Positions 32,358-34,191 of a stretch of 34,191 bases of DNA are shown here, piece after piece. Below the pieces are notes generated by a model, which ran no database searches, was not told where the DNA came from, and was given only the letters and a program-made list of their open reading frames with translations. The first letter of the stretch is position 1, and every line of letters begins with the position of its first letter. The DNA is from Cyclobacteriaceae bacterium (GTDB lineage: Bacteria > Bacteroidota > Bacteroidia > Cytophagales > Cyclobacteriaceae), in NCBI GenBank assembly GCA_026989535.1, contig JALSJD010000006.1, positions 1-34,191 of the forward strand, read 5' to 3'. Made by a program: the position numbers and the translations under genes.

Positions 32358-32990
32358 ATGGCGAAATTCAATATATTTTTAATTGTTATTTTATTATTAT
32401 TAATTATAAAAGTTGAAGCCCAACCCTTTGAAGGTGAGGTTATTTATGAGAATTCATATACTAGCAAAATTCCAAGTATTTCTTCTGAAGAATTGAGTAA
32501 TATGATGGGGACGACTTATGAGTATTACATTAAAAACGACAAGTATAAATCTGTCACTAATGGGAATTTTGCTCAAATGCAGGTTTATATTCCATCTGAA
32601 AATAGATTGTACTCGAAACTATCGGTTTCTGATACGTTGCATTGGTCTGATGGCAATAACAATATGGACGAAGCTATTAGTTATGAAATCAAGAAAAATC
32701 AAGCAGAAATATTAGGCTATAAATGTAATGCTTTGATAGTGCTGACCAAAACGGGTAAATCCACTTACTACTTTAGTAAGAAAATCAAAGTTGACCCTGA
32801 ACTCTATAAAAATCACCGTTATGGTAATTGGAATTTGATAATGGCACAAACTAAATCTTTGCCGTTAAAAATAGAAACAGAAAAACCACAATTTACGATG
32901 GTCAGTACAGCAGTTGAAATTACAGAAATGGAGTTAGAAGATAGTTTTTTTATTTTGCCAAATGTACCGATAAAGAAAAGCCCTTATTAA
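32358..32990 (+). CDS. Secreted DUF4412/GLPGLI-like protein
   Basis: A 210-residue protein with a signal peptide (FLIVILLLLIIKVEAQ, cleavage near residue 21) followed by a beta-rich domain. FEGEVIYENSY near the start, YYIKNDKYKS, KKNQAEILGYKCNALIV and YYFSKKIKVDPELY follow the order of strands in DUF4412/GLPGLI-type proteins, which are common and of unknown function in Bacteroidota. It lies 8 bases after the small membrane gene, so it belongs to the same cassette. It may be a periplasmic second immunity factor or unrelated cargo. Confidence 0.7.
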   Translation: MAKFNIFLIVILLLLIIKVEAQPFEGEVIYENSYTSKIPSISSEELSNMMGTTYEYYIKNDKYKSVTNGNFAQMQVYIPSENRLYSKLSVSDTLHWSDGNNNMDEAISYEIKKNQAEILGYKCNALIVLTKTGKSTYYFSKKIKVDPELYKNHRYGNWNLIMAQTKSLPLKIETEKPQFTMVSTAVEITEMELEDSFFILPNVPIKKSPY

Positions 32991-33013
32991 TTATTAATAC
33001 AGCACACCAACCC

Positions 33014-33039
33014 CTTGTTGGTGTTGTTTCACCAACAAG
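33014..33039. terminator. Perfect 10-bp hairpin after the tip operon
   Basis: CTTGTTGGTG (33014-33023) and CACCAACAAG (33030-33039) pair perfectly around a 6-base loop, 24 bases after the DUF4412-like stop. There is no T run; it may terminate transcription or belong to the repeat cluster beside it. Confidence 0.5.
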
Positions 33040-33046
33040 CTTCAAA

Positions 33047-33105
33047 CTGGCGCAAGCATCTAGCTTGTGCTTTTTCCAAACTGGCGCAAGTTTGCAACTT
33101 GTGCC
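33047..33105. repeat. Tandem short palindromic repeats (REP-like), two copies
   Basis: Copies at 33047-33070 and 33081-33105 both read CTGGCGCAAG, seven variable bases, then CTTGTGC. Each folds into a hairpin. A third, diverged copy in the same orientation is at 33845-33870. Together they bracket the YoeB toxin-antitoxin pair. Confidence 0.7.
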
Positions 33106-33114
33106 TTTTACCAT

Positions 33115-33381
33115 TTACAAATAATGCCCTTTAGCAGAATGAATTTTAACACTATCAGCGATAACTTTATAAACAAGTCTGTGTTCTTGGTTTATCCTGC
33201 GAGACCAGTAGCTGGCAAGATTGTATTTGAGTTGTTCGGGTTTACCGGTTCCGGTAAAAGGGTGTTCGGCAAGTTCATTAAGAAGCAGCAGGATTTTTTT
33301 AGCAATTACCTTGTTACCAGACTTTTTATGAGAATCAATATCTTTAAGAGCCTGTTTAGAGAAATCTAAATGAAAACTCAT
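33115..33381 (-). CDS. YoeB/Txe family mRNA interferase toxin
   Basis: An 88-residue toxin of the RelE superfamily, YoeB branch. FSKQALKDIDSHKKSG at the start, ELAEHPFTGTGKPEQLKYNL in the middle and WSRRINQEHRLVYKV near the end are typical. The C-terminus SAKGHYL retains the conserved His-Tyr end. It cuts mRNA at the ribosomal A site in known members. It overlaps its antitoxin gene by 4 bases (ATGA). Confidence 0.87.
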   Translation of the reverse strand: MSFHLDFSKQALKDIDSHKKSGNKVIAKKILLLLNELAEHPFTGTGKPEQLKYNLASYWSRRINQEHRLVYKVIADSVKIHSAKGHYL

Positions 33382-33584
33382 TCTAAGCCTAATAAATTTT
33401 GTAGCTCATCTTGCTTTACACGGGTAAACTCACCGTTTTTAAATTCTTTTTGGCTTTTTTCAATTTTAGCCACAAACTTAGAGTTGTAAGGGCTATCATC
33501 TACTTTTACAAAGTTCAAGCTTTTAACAAGCTCAATAAAGAACTGGTATTTGTTATCAGGTATGTTCAGTGTTACTTGTTTCAT
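33378..33584 (-). CDS. Antitoxin of the YoeB-type pair
   Basis: A 68-residue protein opening MKQVTLNIPDNKYQFFIELV, a short beta strand and helix like small RHH/DUF2683-type antitoxins of this phylum, not the YefM fold usually paired with YoeB. The C-terminal KQDELQNLLGLE would contact the toxin. It precedes the toxin with a four-base overlap, as expected for a self-regulated antitoxin-toxin operon. Confidence 0.72.
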   Translation of the reverse strand: MKQVTLNIPDNKYQFFIELVKSLNFVKVDDSPYNSKFVAKIEKSQKEFKNGEFTRVKQDELQNLLGLE

Positions 33585-33735
33585 AATTATTATTTAGCAA
33601 AGGCAGTTTGCGAAAACCCCATTTTCTTGCGAACCAGCCTCATATTATCTCTAAAGTTCATAACGATACGTATTAAAAATGGTTGTAAAATCAGTTAATA
33701 AGCAAAAATAGATGAATTAAAGGTCATAATCAATA

Positions 33736-33777
33736 CCCTCATCCTTGGTGCGTGTCTCTCGCACCAAGAAATGAGGG
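33736..33777. terminator. Long two-part hairpin
   Basis: CCCTCAT and ATGAGGG form the outer stem; CTTGGTGCG (33744-33752) and CGCACCAAG (33760-33768) form a perfect 9-bp inner stem around a 7-base loop. It is followed by CTTTGTTTTT, so it is a good terminator for rightward transcription. The inner stem resembles the REP-like family of this area. Confidence 0.65.
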
Positions 33778-33844
33778 CTTTGTTTTTATAGGTTTTTAAT
33801 AAGCTGCTGAGTTTCCTTATCAGAGATGGTATCTTTTTCTCAAG

Positions 33845-33870
33845 CTGGTGCGAGCTTGTAGCTCGTAACC
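33845..33870. repeat. REP-like palindrome, third copy
   Basis: CTGGTGCGAG, then CTTGTAG and CTCGTAACC: a diverged copy of the palindromes at 33047-33105. Confidence 0.5.
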
Positions 33871-33934
33871 ATATAAGAATGAAAAGCCTCATAATTGGGG
33901 CTTTTATTATTACAAACCAACCTTGATATTTCTT

Positions 33935-34014
33935 AGATTTGTATCATCATGAGCAGAAGCATAAAAGGCAGTCCAAAGCTAGGCAGTGTACCCAGTGCAT
34001 TTAAACAAAAGTAG
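33935..34014 (+). other. Promoter-like box and 21-residue frame, probable gene stub
   Basis: TAGATTTG (33935-33942) fits the -7 consensus and is followed by an ATG at 33949 opening MSRSIKGSPKLGSVPSAFKQ before a stop. Beyond the stop the frame stays open and basic for some 30 codons. It may be the start of a gene broken by the incoming IS. The remainder of 33585-34120 shows no coding signal besides the repeats listed. Confidence 0.3.
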
Positions 34015-34120
34015 AATCGTTCTCAAAAGCGCAAGCAGAAAGAAAATGATAGGAAAGTTTTTTCTATTAACCTAGCGTCAATATACCGTTATTTTCAATA
34101 ATTTTTCGTACCTTAGCGGT

Positions 34121-34191
34121 ATGGAAAAAATGGATTTCAGGAAGCTATCAAGCGAACAGAGAAATGGGTATCGTAAACGTGCGATGATCCT
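34121..34191 (+). CDS. IS630-like transposase, N-terminal fragment (runs off the window)
   Basis: The ATG opens MEKMDFRKLSSEQRNGYRKR and stays open to the last base. The pattern (MEK-D-RKLS, then an Arg-rich helix) resembles the start of IS630-family helix-turn-helix transposases. Only 23 residues are visible, so the call is tentative. AT-rich sequence just upstream (34065-34120) probably contains the IS left end. Confidence 0.45.
   Translation, partial: MEKMDFRKLSSEQRNGYRKRAMI

Noticed and set aside
33047-33105. Tandem short repeats considered as a CRISPR array
   Set aside because: Only two adjacent copies with an 10-base gap, self-palindromic and with no cas genes; they are REP-like elements.
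33695-33892. 65-codon frame on the minus strand
   Set aside because: It runs through a long hairpin and a REP-like copy, so its codons are repeat sequence rather than a gene.
1-34191. tRNA, rRNA and riboswitch genes
   Set aside because: No cloverleaf-like block, rRNA-like conserved stretch or recognisable riboswitch core was found in the gaps by eye.

Overview
The window looks like a chromosome segment of a Bacteroidota bacterium, most likely of the Cytophagales type. The evidence is low GC, a P-II-linked CusB-type metal efflux operon, a proline-rich TonB homologue, -7 boxes of the TAnnTTTG form, a GLPGLI/DUF4412-like secreted protein and the Bacteroidota-style YD/Rhs tip that opens MGCRKLTYYE. 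No rRNA or tRNA gene was seen, so the genus cannot be fixed.

Bases 1-21744 are mostly ordinary chromosome. They hold the end of a heavy-metal RND efflux operon (TolC-like end, CusB-like adaptor, P-II-like protein) and a GIY-YIG gene sitting among palindromic repeats. Next come a TetR regulator and an alpha/beta hydrolase, each with the same AGACC-N4-GGTCT operator. Then follow RNA modification genes (truC, rlmF), a GNAT acetyltransferase, an EF-G paralogue, a tonB gene behind two CRP/FNR-like boxes, and a tightly overlapping guanine-to-urate operon (guaD, xdhA-like, xdhB-like, membrane protein). After an orphan ParD antitoxin with a broken parE come a 47-residue conserved small protein, a zinc-ribbon membrane protein, a Tsp/Prc protease and a large ABCG-like transporter fused to an N-terminal TerB-like region.

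Bases 21745-34191 are an accessory region. An IS3-type orfA remnant is joined directly to an N-terminally truncated Rhs gene whose tip looks like a PD-(D/E)XK nuclease. A candidate immunity gene faces it. A compact module follows: an XRE regulator, an AAA+ ATPase, two overlapping tyrosine recombinases (the second has Phe where the catalytic Tyr should be) and a toxin-antitoxin pair. Then comes about 1.2 kb without convincing genes, including a GC-rich, structured stretch. Beyond it lies a second Rhs tip cassette with a different toxin end, translationally coupled to an unlisted 57-residue two-helix membrane protein (likely immunity) and followed by a secreted DUF4412-like protein. A YoeB-type toxin-antitoxin pair bracketed by short palindromes and the start of an IS630-like transposase close the window.

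The most interesting reading is that one Rhs polymorphic-toxin locus has been split: a full core with one tip, and a displaced alternative tip with its own immunity gene, separated by a recombinase/ATPase mobile unit. Whether that unit actively swaps tips or simply landed there cannot be decided from this window.
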